This document shows positions 18,677 to 27,957 of a stretch of 64,000 nucleotides of DNA, piece by piece. A program made the position numbers and the translations under genes. Numbering within the stretch: position 1 is the stretch's first letter; each line of letters begins with the position of its first letter. The notes beneath the pieces were generated by a model, which saw only the letters and a list, made by a program, of their open reading frames with translations, made no database searches and had not been told where the DNA came from. This DNA is from Streptomyces halobius (GTDB taxonomy: Bacteria > Actinomycetota > Actinomycetes > Streptomycetales > Streptomycetaceae): the NCBI RefSeq assembly GCF_023277745.1, contig NZ_CP086322.1, positions 4,774,001 through 4,838,000 of the forward strand, given 5' to 3'.

Positions 18677-19165
18677 CTAGTCGTTGCGCCGCCGGAAGGC
18701 CCGGCGGACGAAGTGGACGATCAGCCAGATCACCGCGATGGCGATGACGAGGAAGATCACGAACAGCACGATCGCGATGATGCCGAGCTTCTTGAAGAAG
18801 CTCTTCGACTTCTTCTTCGCCTTCGACTTCCACTTGGACTTCTTGCCGGCCAGATCGACATATGCCGAGCCGTGCTGCGACGAGGCGGTGGTGACCGTTC
18901 CGGCGGCGGTCCCGGTGGCCGCTCCGGTGCCCGTGCTCGCGGTGCCCGCCGTACGGGCATCCGTTTCCGCGGCGGTATGCGTGACGGTCGCCGCGGTGTG
19001 CGGGGCGCTCACGCCTGCGGCGGCGGCCGGTGCGGCAGCCGCCGCCAGCAGACCGAACAGCAGCGCCAGCACCACGGCCGGACGCCGCCGCGCCTGCTGC
19101 CGCTGTGCCCACTGCCGCCGCGTGCGCCGCGAATCTCCGTACGGGCGTACCGAGTTCATCTCCAT
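18677..19165 (-). CDS. Secreted/membrane protein with Lys-rich juxtamembrane segment
   Basis: 162 residues from an ATG with AGGAGGGGG upstream. A twin-arginine-poor signal sequence (VVLALLFGLLAAAAAPAAAAG) is followed by an Ala/Thr-rich low-complexity segment, then a strongly basic KKSKWKSKAKKKSKSFFKKL directly before a transmembrane helix (IIAIVLFVIFLVIAIAVIWL) and a basic end RRAFRRR. No family recognised. It is probably held in the membrane with the basic stretch next to lipid head groups; function unknown. Confidence 0.7.
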   Translation of the reverse strand: MEMNSVRPYGDSRRTRRQWAQRQQARRRPAVVLALLFGLLAAAAAPAAAAGVSAPHTAATVTHTAAETDARTAGTASTGTGAATGTAAGTVTTASSQHGSAYVDLAGKKSKWKSKAKKKSKSFFKKLGIIAIVLFVIFLVIAIAVIWLIVHFVRRAFRRRND

Positions 19166-19715
19166 GGATCCAATCCCCCTCCTGTCGGGCGTCCAGCCAT
19201 TATGGGCGTGCGTCGACGAGCACCCTGACGGAGGTTGTCGACCTCCCTCGGACGCGGGACCGCCCCCGTCGGTTGCGAGGCGCCGACGAGGCCAAGGGAA
19301 GGGAAAAGAAGAGGGAGGGAACGGGGGGACGGCCCGCTCAGAGGAGCCGTTCGGGTCGGGGGAAGCGGCGTCGGGGGGACAGGCCGCTTCCCCCGATGAG
19401 GACCGAACCTCCAAGTCCACGCCGCAGTCAGGGGGAGTTCGCGGCGCGGACCCCGCAGCGAGGTCCTGATCCCAGGACCAGCGGATTCCTGCCAGATCCG
19501 CCGGACACATCACCCATACTGCCCCTGACGGGCCGCTCAACGGCTGGGCGAAGGGCCTCATTTGGCGGGCCTTTGGTCCTTAAAGACCGGATCAGTGGCA
19601 GGCGGCCCGCGGGGACATGACACACAATCCCCACCTCTGCCCTCGAACACCTGTGGTTAGACTCACCCGACTGCACTCGGGAACTGCAGGTACGGTCACA
19701 GGGGAGACGCGACTG
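19166..19715. other. Long gap with polypurine tract
   Basis: No convincing gene. 19293-19333 is an almost pure A/G run on the forward strand (GGGAAGGGAAAAGAAGAGGG and on), which could form triplex or block transcription. The stretch before 19716 should hold the promoter of the small membrane protein. Confidence 0.5.
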
Positions 19716-19880
19716 ATGGTGCAAGCGAAAAAGATCGCGATCTACGTGGTCACCGTCTTCGTGCTCTACACGATCATCACCTCCCCCCGCCGGGCCGCCG
19801 ATCTCGTCCGGATAGGCTTCGAGGGCATCTCGACCGCTGCCCAGGGCGTCGGCGCGTTCATGACGCAGCTGATCAGCTAG
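19716..19880 (+). CDS. Small single-pass membrane protein
   Basis: 54 residues, ATG preceded by GGGGAGA. VQAKKIAIYVVTVFVLYTII is one transmembrane helix near the N-terminus; the rest is a short amphipathic tail (AADLVRIGFEGISTAAQGVG). It resembles short conserved Streptomyces proteins but I do not know its function. The Dabb gene follows in the same direction after 64 bp. Confidence 0.7.
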   Translation: MVQAKKIAIYVVTVFVLYTIITSPRRAADLVRIGFEGISTAAQGVGAFMTQLIS

Positions 19881-19944
19881 ACATCGGACGGTCCGGCGCC
19901 GGGCCGGACTCCGGCTCCCCGATATCCGCCGCACGGAGGCCCCA

Positions 19945-20238
19945 GTGATCCGCCACCTGGTCCTGTTCAAGCTCAACGAAGGTGTCTCGCGTGATGAGGA
20001 ACGCGTGCGGGCCAGCGTGCGCGCGACCATGGAGCTGAAGGGCCGGATTCCGGAGCTGGAGTTCTGGGAGTGCGCCTGGAACATCACCGACCGTCCGATC
20101 GCCTACGACTTCGCGATCAACTCGGCCGTCGCCGACACGGACGCCCTCAAGCGCTACATCGAGCACCCGGCCCACCAGGCCGCCGTCGCCCGGTGGCGCG
20201 AGTTCGCCACCTGGGTGATCGCCGACTACGAGTTCTGA
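19945..20238 (+). CDS. Dabb family (stress-responsive A/B barrel) protein
   Basis: 97 residues from GTG. MIRHLVLFKLNEGV, LEFWECAWNITDRPIAYDFA and YIEHPAHQAAVARWREFA with the terminal VIADYEF are the standard features of the dimeric ferredoxin-like Dabb fold (PF07876). The catalytic or binding role of this bacterial group is not defined. A hairpin terminator follows at 20259. Confidence 0.92.
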   Translation: MIRHLVLFKLNEGVSRDEERVRASVRATMELKGRIPELEFWECAWNITDRPIAYDFAINSAVADTDALKRYIEHPAHQAAVARWREFATWVIADYEF

Positions 20239-20258
20239 GCCGGCGCCCCCACACACCG

Positions 20259-20286
20259 AGCCCCCCGCCCGTACCGGCGGGGGGCT
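20259..20286 (+). terminator. Hairpin terminator after Dabb gene
   Basis: 11-bp perfect arms AGCCCCCCGCC / GGCGGGGGGCT (20259-20269, 20276-20286), 6-base loop. The rest of 20239-20618 has no gene; the sigF promoter should be in its less GC-rich end (20520-20600). Confidence 0.8.
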
Positions 20287-20618
20287 TCACCGTATCCGCT
20301 CCCCCGCCGCCCCCTCGCGCCCGCACACGGCCCGCGATGCCGAGAAGCAGATCGCCCTCCTGCACGTCACCCCTCGCGGGCCCGCACGCGGCCCGTACGC
20401 GCCCCCGCGCGCCACCGCCCTCCATAAAACCCGCAGCCAACCCCGCCAGCACCTCCTATGGCGCCTCACGCGTCCCCAGACCCACAAACACCCCGCCCCC
20501 CACCCAATTCCCATCCAACTCAGCACTCAACACGTCGTTATGGGGTGCTTGCACACAGTGCACATGTCTTGTGATGCTATGACCGCTTTTGCCGGATACA
20601 TGCACTGCGAAGGGTGGC

Positions 20619-21428
20619 GTGACCGTGACGGCCCGTACTGCGCCCAAGGCTCCGTCCCGCGAGAGCCGAAGCGCGGACACGCGGGCACTCACCCAGGTGC
20701 TGTTCGCGGAGCTGGCGGACCTGGAACCCGGCACTCCCGAGCACGCCCGGGTCCGTGCCGCGCTGATCGAGGCCAATCTGCCGCTGGTGCGCTACGCCGC
20801 CGCCCGTTTTCGCAGTCGCAACGAACCGATGGAAGACGTCATCCAGGTCGGCACCATCGGCCTGATCAACGCCATCGACCGGTTCGACCCCGACCGCGGC
20901 GTCCAGTTCCCGACCTTCGCGATGCCGACCGTCGTCGGCGAGATCAAGCGCTACTTTCGCGACAATGTCCGCACCGTTCACGTCCCGCGCCGCCTCCACG
21001 AACTGTGGGTGCAAGTCAACGGCGCGACCGAGGATCTGACGGTGCTGCACGGCCGGTCGCCCACCACCGCCGAGATCGCCGAGCGGCTCAAGATCGGCGA
21101 GGACGAGGTCCTGGCCTGCCTGGAGGCCGGCCGTTCGTACCACGCGACGTCCCTGGAGGCCGCCCAGGAGGGCGACGGTCTGCCGGGCCTCCTGGACCGG
21201 CTCGGATACGAGGATCCGGAACTGGCCGGCGTCGAGCACCGCGACCTCGTCCGGCATCTCCTCGTCCAGCTGCCCGAGCGCGAACAGCGCATCCTTCTCC
21301 TGCGCTACTACAGCAACTTGACGCAGTCCCAGATCAGCGCGGAGCTGGGAGTATCGCAGATGCATGTGTCACGTCTGCTGTCGCGCAGCTTCGCCAGATT
21401 GAGATCCGCAAACAGGATCGACGCCTAA
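20619..21428 (+). CDS. sigF: SigB/SigF-type RNA polymerase sigma factor, SigF-like
   Basis: 269 residues; GTG at 20619 follows GAAGGGTGG (a TTG ten codons earlier is less likely). Region 2: [49 protein letters not shown] with the melting/-10 helix [11 protein letters not shown]; region 3: [12 protein letters not shown]; region 4 helix-turn-helix: [25 protein letters not shown]. This is the SigB subgroup of group-3 sigma factors, controlled by anti-sigma kinases and PP2C phosphatases. Position between tadA and a close paralogue corresponds to sigF, the spore-maturation sigma of S. coelicolor; the symbol rests on this synteny from memory. Confidence 0.85.
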   Translation: MTVTARTAPKAPSRESRSADTRALTQVLFAELADLEPGTPEHARVRAALIEANLPLVRYAAARFRSRNEPMEDVIQVGTIGLINAIDRFDPDRGVQFPTFAMPTVVGEIKRYFRDNVRTVHVPRRLHELWVQVNGATEDLTVLHGRSPTTAEIAERLKIGEDEVLACLEAGRSYHATSLEAAQEGDGLPGLLDRLGYEDPELAGVEHRDLVRHLLVQLPEREQRILLLRYYSNLTQSQISAELGVSQMHVSRLLSRSFARLRSANRIDA

Positions 21429-21619
21429 CCGGGAAGGACGACCCGTTCCTGCACAGATATGTCGACATGGCGCTACAGCGTGTTGCCGACATGTGACATT
21501 CTGCAGGAACCGCGTTTGCCATGGCTCTGGCTCCGGTATTCAGGTGGAGGCATAACTCCTCGGTCCGGCCTGGGCCGAGGGACGCCGTAGCGACCCAACC
21601 GCGACCTCAAGGGGGTGGC

Positions 21620-22456
21620 ATGTCCGTAGAACTGGGCAGCTCGAAGGTGCTTGCCGCGATTCCCGCGCCTGCGCCACACGTGCATGACGACGACTCCATC
21701 AACACCCGCACGCTCTCCCGCTCCCTCTTCCTGCGGCTGGCCACGCTCGACAAGGACTGCGCGGAGCGTACGTACGTCCGCGACACCCTGATCGAACTCA
21801 ACCTCCCGCTCGTGCGCTACGCCGCGGCACGGTTCCGCAGCCGCAACGAACCGATGGAGGACATCGTCCAGGTCGGCACGATCGGACTGATCAAGGCGAT
21901 CGACCGTTTCGATTGCGAACGCGGGGTGGAATTCCCGACGTTCGCGATGCCGACCGTCGTCGGCGAGATCAAGCGCTTCTTCCGCGACACGTCCTGGTCG
22001 GTACGGGTACCACGCCGCCTCCAGGAGCTCCGGCTCGCCCTCACCAAGGCCAGCGACGAGCTCGCCCAGCAGCTGGACCGCTCGCCGACGGTGCCCGAAC
22101 TGGCCATGTGCCTGGGGGTGTCGGAGGAGGACGTCGTCGACGGCCTGGCGGTCGGCAACGCCTACACCGCCTCCTCCCTCGACTCCCCGTCCCCCGAGGA
22201 CGACGGCAGCGAGGGCTCCCTCGCGGACCGCCTCGGCTACGAGGACTCCGCGCTGGAGGGCGTCGAGTACCGCGAATCCCTCAAGCCCCTGCTGGCCAAA
22301 CTCCCGGCCCGTGAACGGCAGATCATCATGCTCCGGTTCTTCGCCAACATGACGCAGTCACAGATCGGCGAGGAGGTCGGCATCTCCCAGATGCATGTCT
22401 CCCGGCTGCTCACCCGCACGCTCGCGCAGCTGCGCGAAGGTCTTATCTCAGACTGA
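21620..22456 (+). CDS. sigN: SigB/SigF-type RNA polymerase sigma factor, SigN-like
   Basis: 278 residues from ATG at 21620 after GGGGGTGG. It shares long identical blocks with its neighbour ([70 protein letters not shown]), so the two are tandem duplicates, but the N-terminus and the region 3 spacer (SPSPEDDGSEGSLADRLGYED) differ. In S. coelicolor the gene next to sigF is sigN, active in early aerial growth; identity is inferred from synteny. No anti-sigma gene is adjacent. Confidence 0.82.
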   Translation: MSVELGSSKVLAAIPAPAPHVHDDDSINTRTLSRSLFLRLATLDKDCAERTYVRDTLIELNLPLVRYAAARFRSRNEPMEDIVQVGTIGLIKAIDRFDCERGVEFPTFAMPTVVGEIKRFFRDTSWSVRVPRRLQELRLALTKASDELAQQLDRSPTVPELAMCLGVSEEDVVDGLAVGNAYTASSLDSPSPEDDGSEGSLADRLGYEDSALEGVEYRESLKPLLAKLPARERQIIMLRFFANMTQSQIGEEVGISQMHVSRLLTRTLAQLREGLISD

Positions 22457-22557
22457 GGCCCGGTCCGCCGAGAGGCAGGCGACACGCGCATCGTCGCGGC
22501 GCTCGGCGGACAACCGTACAGCGGGAGGCTGTTGGGGCAGCTTGCCATCTCTCGTGT

Positions 22558-22625
22558 CCGTACGAATCTTGCAACCGTACGAGCCTTGTGACCGTACGAG
22601 TCTTGTGACCGTACCCAACTCCCGT
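22558..22625. repeat. 17-bp tandem repeat (CCGTACGAGTCTTGTGA)
   Basis: Units start at 22558, 22575, 22592 and 22609 (last one partial). It lies in the gap between sigN and the lipoprotein gene, about 90 bp before the latter's start. Confidence 0.9.
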
Positions 22626-22714
22626 GGCCGTACGAAGCGTTCGCACCACCCCCTGTACTCCTGACGTCACGTCAGCGACACTGTCCCCCGGCTACCGTTG
22701 GGAGGTGCCCCACG

Positions 22715-23476
22715 ATGCGACGGACGACGGCTGCCGCCTCCGCTTCGGCGGCCCTACTGTGCCTGAGCGTTCTGCTCAGCGGCTGCGGGGGCACGTCCGA
22801 GCACGGCTATGTCGCGGTGGGCGCGGCAGGTCCCTCCGATGGCCGCGCACCGACGAAGGCCGTACCTCCGGAGGGCGAAGTCGAGCTGACGCCTCTGGAC
22901 GGCGACCGTCCTGGCGACGCCGACGGCGCCGACGAGCGCGCACCGGGTTCCTCCGCACCGGGTTCCTCCGCACCGGGTTCCTCCGCTTCGCCGGCCGCCC
23001 CCGGCCCCCCGGGCGACAGCGCTCCCGCCGCCAACTCGCCCTCTCCGCCTGGTACTCCCCGTCCGCCCGGCTCCTCCGACGACTCGGGCTCCTCCGGCGA
23101 CGGCTCGCCCGGCAGCGGCTCGCCCACTCCCAGGCCGCCCTCGCCCGCCCTCCCGGCCGGCCCGGACACCCCGGCCGGGCTCGTGATCGGCCGGCCCGCC
23201 CTCGTCGACACCGACGTCCGCTGGTGCGAAAAGGTCACCGTCGACTTCCTCCACACCGGCAAGCGCCCGGTCACCGCCGGCACCATCACCTTCGGCACCC
23301 ACGTCATCGGCCCCCTCGGCATCGACTGGGCGACGATCGACTCCACCCGCAGGCTTCCGCTGCCGCTCGCGCCCGGCGAGCGGAAGACCGGCACCTGGCG
23401 AGTGTGCGTGGACGCGTGGCGAGTGCCGCTCGGTATGCATATCGACACCCGGGATGTGACGTTCGACTGGAAGTGA
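22715..23476 (+). CDS. Secreted lipoprotein with disordered Ser/Pro/Gly linker
   Basis: 253 residues. The lipobox is LLSGC after MRRTTAAASASAALLCLSVL. Residues 70-150 are a disordered linker with three APGSS copies (15-bp DNA repeat at 22941-22985) and Pro/Ser/Gly runs; the C-terminal 100 residues (LVIGRPALVDTDVRWCEKVT, VTAGTITFGTHVIGPLGIDW, GTWRVCVDAWRVPLGMHI) look like a small beta-rich extracellular domain with two Cys. No family recognised. Probably a surface lipoprotein. Confidence 0.78.
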   Translation: MRRTTAAASASAALLCLSVLLSGCGGTSEHGYVAVGAAGPSDGRAPTKAVPPEGEVELTPLDGDRPGDADGADERAPGSSAPGSSAPGSSASPAAPGPPGDSAPAANSPSPPGTPRPPGSSDDSGSSGDGSPGSGSPTPRPPSPALPAGPDTPAGLVIGRPALVDTDVRWCEKVTVDFLHTGKRPVTAGTITFGTHVIGPLGIDWATIDSTRRLPLPLAPGERKTGTWRVCVDAWRVPLGMHIDTRDVTFDWK

Positions 23477-23544
23477 CGTCCCTCCGGGCGCGCGGCAGGA
23501 GGCGGCGGCGCTGATCACAGCGGCGTTGGAAGCCGCGTCAGCCG

Positions 23545-23712
23545 ATCACAACGTCCCGGCTTCTTTCGTCTCCCCGCCGCCGGGCCCGGTGTCATACGTC
23601 CACGCGTCCACGGCAGCTGCTGCAACTGCCCCAGTTTCTCCTCGACGGTCATCCGTGCGGGCAGTTTCCCGATCTTGCGCGCGTACGGCCCCGGTTCCCG
23701 CACGGCGGCCCC
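23545..23712 (-). pseudogene. GH3 beta-glucosidase N-terminal relic
   Basis: Reverse strand: KIGKLPARMTVEEKLGQLQQLPWT matches the conserved first helix of glycoside hydrolase family 3 (MTLEEKVGQL). The expected continuation DTGPGGGET is in another frame. About 50 residues of roughly 750 remain. The rest of 23477-23915 is gene-free, with a CCCGGG dyad near 23785. Confidence 0.6.
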
Positions 23713-23915
23713 GACGCCTTCACCAGGGGCCGCCTGCGCCGGTCCGCCGGCCGCCGTGACCGCACCGGCCGCGGCAACGGTGCCCCGGGATCACCCGGGC
23801 CCCCGTTCGTGCGGAAGTCCAAAGAATGGCCGCGTAGGCACGAAAGTCGTCTAGGTACGAAGGCGTAAGCACGACGTCGTGCGGGCCTTTCCGGCCCTGG
23901 CCAATCGGTCAGGGC

Positions 23916-24128
23916 CTATGCCAGTGCCAGCCAGGCCGCGCCGGCCACGACCGCGATCGCGACGATCACGCCGATGATGACGCCCACGCGCGGGCCGGCC
24001 GACTGCTGGGCCGTCGCGCGGCCGCCGGCCTGCGGGGTGCCGCCCTCGTCGACGAAGGCGCGGAACATCTGCGTGCTGCCCGCCGGGTCGTAGTTGCCGT
24101 CGGCCTGGTTCTGCGGGTTGGTCGCCAT
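23916..24128 (-). CDS. Small tail-anchored membrane protein
   Basis: 70 residues. A polar head (MATNPQNQADGNYDPAGSTQ, then MFRAFVDEGGTPQ) is followed by one C-terminal transmembrane helix (VGVIIGVIVAIAVVAGAAWLALA). Codon use is normal and the polar head looks conserved. No family recognised; the topology is that of a tail-anchored protein. Confidence 0.65.
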   Translation of the reverse strand: MATNPQNQADGNYDPAGSTQMFRAFVDEGGTPQAGGRATAQQSAGPRVGVIIGVIVAIAVVAGAAWLALA

Positions 24129-24410
24129 GGGGCAGGACCCTAGCGAACCGGCGGCGGAGGGGCACCCCGGGGGCGCGTACCAGCACATATACGGCACGTA
24201 TGCGGAGGTGTGCAGCACGCATGCGGCACGTTTGCGCCATGCATGCGGCACGTACGCACACCTGCCGGCACGAAGCCGGCAGGGGCGCGCACATGCCCCG
24301 CCACACCGACCCACCTGCGGCTTTCGGCAGTGAATCGCGGGCCTTGACCTCCGCCCGGCCGAGACTTTTGGCTCCTTTTACCCCTACCGCACCCATTTCA
24401 TTTGCCTTCA

Positions 24411-24444
24411 GCAACCAACGTTAATTATGGTTGCCCTAAGCAAC
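24411..24444. promoter_or_regulatory. Overlapping inverted repeats upstream of marR-MFS unit
   Basis: GCAACC (24411-24416) pairs with GGTTGC (24429-24434), and GTTGC (24430-24434) also pairs with GCAAC (24440-24444). The A+T-rich centre TTAATTAT and the position 20 bp before the MarR start suggest an autoregulatory operator overlapping the promoter. Confidence 0.5.
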
Positions 24445-24463
24445 GAAAGATCATGGAGGGACC

Positions 24464-24913
24464 GTGGCCGCTCAGAGTCAGTACGAAGAGCTGGTCCGGC
24501 AACTCAGCGCCATCGGTGCCGTCAAGCGGGAAATGGGGCGGATCCTTCCGCAGGACTGCCCACCCGCGTCGGCCGGTGTGCTCACGCTTCTCGACCGGCA
24601 CGGCGAGATGCGGATGAGCCAGCTCGCCGAGCTGCTGGCGATCGACATGTCGGTGACCAGCCGGCATGTCGCGCACGTCTGCGAGCGCGGCTGGATCGAG
24701 CGGAAGCCCGATCCGGCGGACAAGCGGTCGCGGCTGCTCCGCCTGACCCCGAGCGGCAAGGAGCTCCTCCAGGAGCTCGCCGAGCGCTACACCCAATCAC
24801 TCGCCCGATACCTGGACGACTGGTCCGACGATGACGTCGGCCGTCTCAACGAGCTGCTCGCCAAGCTCCGTACGAGCTTCGGCGACTGCCGTATGCGAGC
24901 GCATCACGACTGA
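24464..24913 (+). CDS. MarR family transcriptional regulator
   Basis: 149 residues from GTG after GGAGGGACC. Core: PPASAGVLTLLDRHGEMRMSQLAELLAIDMSVTSRHVAHVCERGWIERKPDPADKRSRLLRLTPSGKELL (recognition helix around SVTSRHVAHV). The efflux gene starts 35 bp downstream in the same direction, so it probably represses its own operon through the inverted repeats upstream of it. Confidence 0.92.
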   Translation: MAAQSQYEELVRQLSAIGAVKREMGRILPQDCPPASAGVLTLLDRHGEMRMSQLAELLAIDMSVTSRHVAHVCERGWIERKPDPADKRSRLLRLTPSGKELLQELAERYTQSLARYLDDWSDDDVGRLNELLAKLRTSFGDCRMRAHHD

Positions 24914-24948
24914 CCCACCCGTACACCCGCAGGACGAAAAGGAACTAC

Positions 24949-27600
24949 ATGGCTACGACCACACCAGCCGGTGTGCGGGGCGGCCACGCCAAACATGGAG
25001 GTGGCGGTCACAGCGCCTCCAGCGGGGCGCCCATGACGCACCGTCAGATCATGGAGGCACTGTCCGGGCTGCTGCTCGGCATGTTCGTCGCCATTCTGTC
25101 GTCGACGATCGTGTCGAATGCGCTGCCGGAGATCATTCATGATCTGGAGGGCGGGCAGAGCGCCTACACCTGGGTCGTCACCGCCGCGCTGCTGTCGATG
25201 ACCGCGTCCACCCCGCTGTGGGGCAAGCTCTCCGATCTCTTCAGCAAGAAGCTGCTGGTGCAGTTCGCGCTGCTCATCTACGTCGCGGGATCGGTGGTCG
25301 CCGGGCTGTCGCAGAACACCGGCATGCTGATCGCCTGCCGCGTGGTGCAGGGCATAGGCGTGGGCGGACTGTCCGCCCTGGCCCAGATCGTGATGGCCGC
25401 GATGATCTCACCGCGGGAGCGCGGCCGTTACAGCGGTTACCTCGGTGCCGTCTTCGCCGTAGCCACCGTCGGCGGCCCGCTGCTCGGCGGCGTCATCACC
25501 GACACCAGCTGGCTCGGCTGGCGCTGGTGCTTCTACGTCGGTGTGCCGTTCGCGGTCATCGCGCTCATCGTGCTGCAGAAGACGCTCAAGCTGCCCGTGG
25601 TGAAGCGGGAAGGCGTCAAGGTCGACTGGGCGGGTGCGTTCTTCATCAGCGCGGCGGTGTCGCTGCTGCTGGTGTGGGTGACGCTGGCCGGTGACAAGTA
25701 CGCGTGGTGGTCGTGGCAGACCGGTGCGATGGTCGGCGGCTCGGTCGTCCTCGGCATGATCTTCGTCCTCGTGGAAGCCAGGGCGAAGGAGCCGATCATC
25801 CCGCTGCGGCTGTTCCGCAACAAGACGATCACCCTGGCGTCGATGTCGTCGATGTTCGTCGGTATCGCGATGTTCACCGGCACCGTCTTCTTCAGCCAGT
25901 ACTTCCAGCTGGCGCGCGGTGAGTCGCCGACGATGTCCGGTGTGCTGACGATCCCGATGATCGGTGGTCTGTTCATCTCCTCGACGGTGTCGGGGCAGAT
26001 CATCACCAAGACCGGGAAGTGGAAGGCCTGGCTGGTCAGCGGTGGTGCGCTGGTGACCGCGGGGCTCGGGCTGCTGGGCACGATCCGTTACGACACGGAG
26101 TACTGGCAGGTCGCGATCTTCATGGCCCTGATGGGGCTGGGCATCGGCATGATGATGCAGAACCTGGTGCTGTGCACGCAGAACCAGGTGGCCCCCGAAG
26201 ACCTCGGTTCGGCCTCCTCCGTCGTCACCTTCTTCCGCTCCCTCGGTGGTGCGGTGGGCGTCTCGGCGCTCGGTGCGGTGCTCGCCAACCGCGTCACCCA
26301 CTACGTCAAGGACGGACTGACCGAGCTCGGGCCCCAGGCCGCGAAGGCGGCCGCCCAGGCCGGCGGCAACAGCGGCGGCATACCGGACCTGGACGCCCTC
26401 CCGGCGCCGCTGCGCACCGTCATGGAGACCGCGTACGGGCACGGCGTCGGCGATGTCTTCCTGTACGCGGCACCCTGCGCGCTGCTCGCCTTTCTCTTCA
26501 CGCTGTGCATCAAGGAGGTCGCGTTGAAGACGCGGGGTGGACTGGCGCAGAGCGGTGAGTCGCAGAGTGGTGCGGGCGCGAGTGGTGCGGGGCAGAGCAG
26601 CGAGGCGGTGAACGGTGCGGAGGCGATGGCTCCGGTGAACGCCCCGACTGCGGCCACGGCCTCGACGGACGGCGAGCAGTCGGAGCCCGCGCTGGTGGGT
26701 GCGCCGGCCGCCCCGGTCCCGGACTCGTACGACGACGGTGCGCATACGCCGTCCTGGGCACAGCCGGCCGCCGCGACGGTGGCGCAGCCGCTCGCCGCGT
26801 ACGCCTCGGCCGGTGGCGGCGATGCCGCGCCGTCCGGCCCGTCGGTCCACGGCTTCGTCCGCAACGGGGAGGGCAGTCCCGTCCCGCGCTCCGCGGTGAC
26901 GCTGATCTCGCTGAGCGGGCGTCAGCTGGGCCGCGCGGTCTCCGGGGCCAACGGCTCGTACGCGCTCAACGCCCCCGGTGCCGGCTCGTACGTCCTGATC
27001 GCGGCCGCCGACGGGCACCAGCCGCAGGCGTCCACGGTTGTCGTCGGGGAGCAGCCGCTCGGTTACGACATCCTGCTCAGCGGCACCAGCGGTCTCGCCG
27101 GCCAGGTCCGCAGCGCGCCCACCGGTGCGCCGGTCGACGGGGCGATGGTCGTCGTCACCGATGTCCGGGGCGAGGTACTGGCCACCGGGAAGACCGGCGC
27201 GGAGGGCTACTTCGCCTTCGACGAGCTGGCGACGGGCACCTTCACCGTCGCGGTGAACGCGGCCGACTTCCGGCCGGCCGCGCTGCCGGTCGAGGTCGGC
27301 GGCCAGGGCACGACCCATGTCGAGGTCGAGCTGCTGTCCGGCGCACGGGTGCAGGGCGTCGTGCGGGCGGGTGCGCACCGCCGGCCGCTGCCCGATGCGC
27401 GGGTGACGCTGGTGGACGCCGCGGGCAACGTCGTGGCCACGTCCACCACCGGAGAGGACGGCGCGTACGCCTTCACCGACCTGGACGCCGGCGACTACAC
27501 GGTCATCGCGAGCGGCTACCCACCGGCCGCCAGTGGACTGACGGTGGACGCGCGTGGGGTGGATGGGCATGACGTTGAGCTGGCGCATCCGGAGGACTGA
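24949..27600 (+). CDS. DHA2-type MFS efflux transporter with C-terminal carboxypeptidase-regulatory-like repeats
   Basis: 883 residues; ATG after AAAAGGAAC. Residues about 30-530 are a 14-helix EmrB/QacA transporter: motif A GKLSDLFSKK, motif C region GPLLGGVITDTSWLGWRWCFYVGVP. After an Ala/Gly/Ser-rich linker (530-625), three carboxypeptidase regulatory-like (transthyretin-fold) repeats follow, each with a VxGxVR...V.V.D..G...A...T...G.Y.....L..G.Y.V.......P pattern (SVHGFVRNGEGSPVPRSAVT; GLAGQVRSAPTGAPVDGAMV; RVQGVVRAGAHRRPLPDARV). Such a tail on a drug transporter is typical of Streptomyces but its role is unknown. The next gene carries the same domain at its N-terminus. Confidence 0.93.
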   Translation: MATTTPAGVRGGHAKHGGGGHSASSGAPMTHRQIMEALSGLLLGMFVAILSSTIVSNALPEIIHDLEGGQSAYTWVVTAALLSMTASTPLWGKLSDLFSKKLLVQFALLIYVAGSVVAGLSQNTGMLIACRVVQGIGVGGLSALAQIVMAAMISPRERGRYSGYLGAVFAVATVGGPLLGGVITDTSWLGWRWCFYVGVPFAVIALIVLQKTLKLPVVKREGVKVDWAGAFFISAAVSLLLVWVTLAGDKYAWWSWQTGAMVGGSVVLGMIFVLVEARAKEPIIPLRLFRNKTITLASMSSMFVGIAMFTGTVFFSQYFQLARGESPTMSGVLTIPMIGGLFISSTVSGQIITKTGKWKAWLVSGGALVTAGLGLLGTIRYDTEYWQVAIFMALMGLGIGMMMQNLVLCTQNQVAPEDLGSASSVVTFFRSLGGAVGVSALGAVLANRVTHYVKDGLTELGPQAAKAAAQAGGNSGGIPDLDALPAPLRTVMETAYGHGVGDVFLYAAPCALLAFLFTLCIKEVALKTRGGLAQSGESQSGAGASGAGQSSEAVNGAEAMAPVNAPTAATASTDGEQSEPALVGAPAAPVPDSYDDGAHTPSWAQPAAATVAQPLAAYASAGGGDAAPSGPSVHGFVRNGEGSPVPRSAVTLISLSGRQLGRAVSGANGSYALNAPGAGSYVLIAAADGHQPQASTVVVGEQPLGYDILLSGTSGLAGQVRSAPTGAPVDGAMVVVTDVRGEVLATGKTGAEGYFAFDELATGTFTVAVNAADFRPAALPVEVGGQGTTHVEVELLSGARVQGVVRAGAHRRPLPDARVTLVDAAGNVVATSTTGEDGAYAFTDLDAGDYTVIASGYPPAASGLTVDARGVDGHDVELAHPED

Positions 27601-27856
27601 TCGGTCGGCTGGTTGAACGGTCGGCTGACGGGTCGGTGGACTGGCCGGCCGGTGGGTTCGCCGGTCGGCTCATGGAACGGCCGGTTGGTTCGCTGGTCGG
27701 CTGATTGGCCGGACCAGCCCGGCTGACCTCCGGGCACAAGACTCCGGGCCCAGGCGCGTGTTGAGCGGAGACGCGCCCCGGCCCGGACACCAGGGCTCCG
27801 GCGGCGGCTGTGCGCACAGGCAGGGGACGGCCTGCACACCGCCGCCCGGAGCCCGA

Positions 27857-27929
27857 CATTCCCCCAAACTCTCGGCTTCTCCCCCACTCTCAACTCGTTC
27901 GAGCGGGGGGGACCCCCATGAACAGGGAG
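27857..27929 (+). repeat. Dispersed element E, copy 1
   Basis: CATTCCCCCAAACTCTCGGC begins the element and GGGGGGGACCCCCATGAACA is near its end; a CGTTCGAGCG core precedes the G/C palindrome. A second copy is at 53343-53414. It sits just before the YceI gene. Confidence 0.85.
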
Positions 27930-27957
27930 CACCCATGAGGCAAGAAATGGAGTGGCA

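Noticed and set aside
25408..27588. A 726-residue reverse frame opposite the MFS-repeat transporter
   Set aside because: Arg/Asp/His-rich composition of an antisense shadow; the forward protein is unambiguous.
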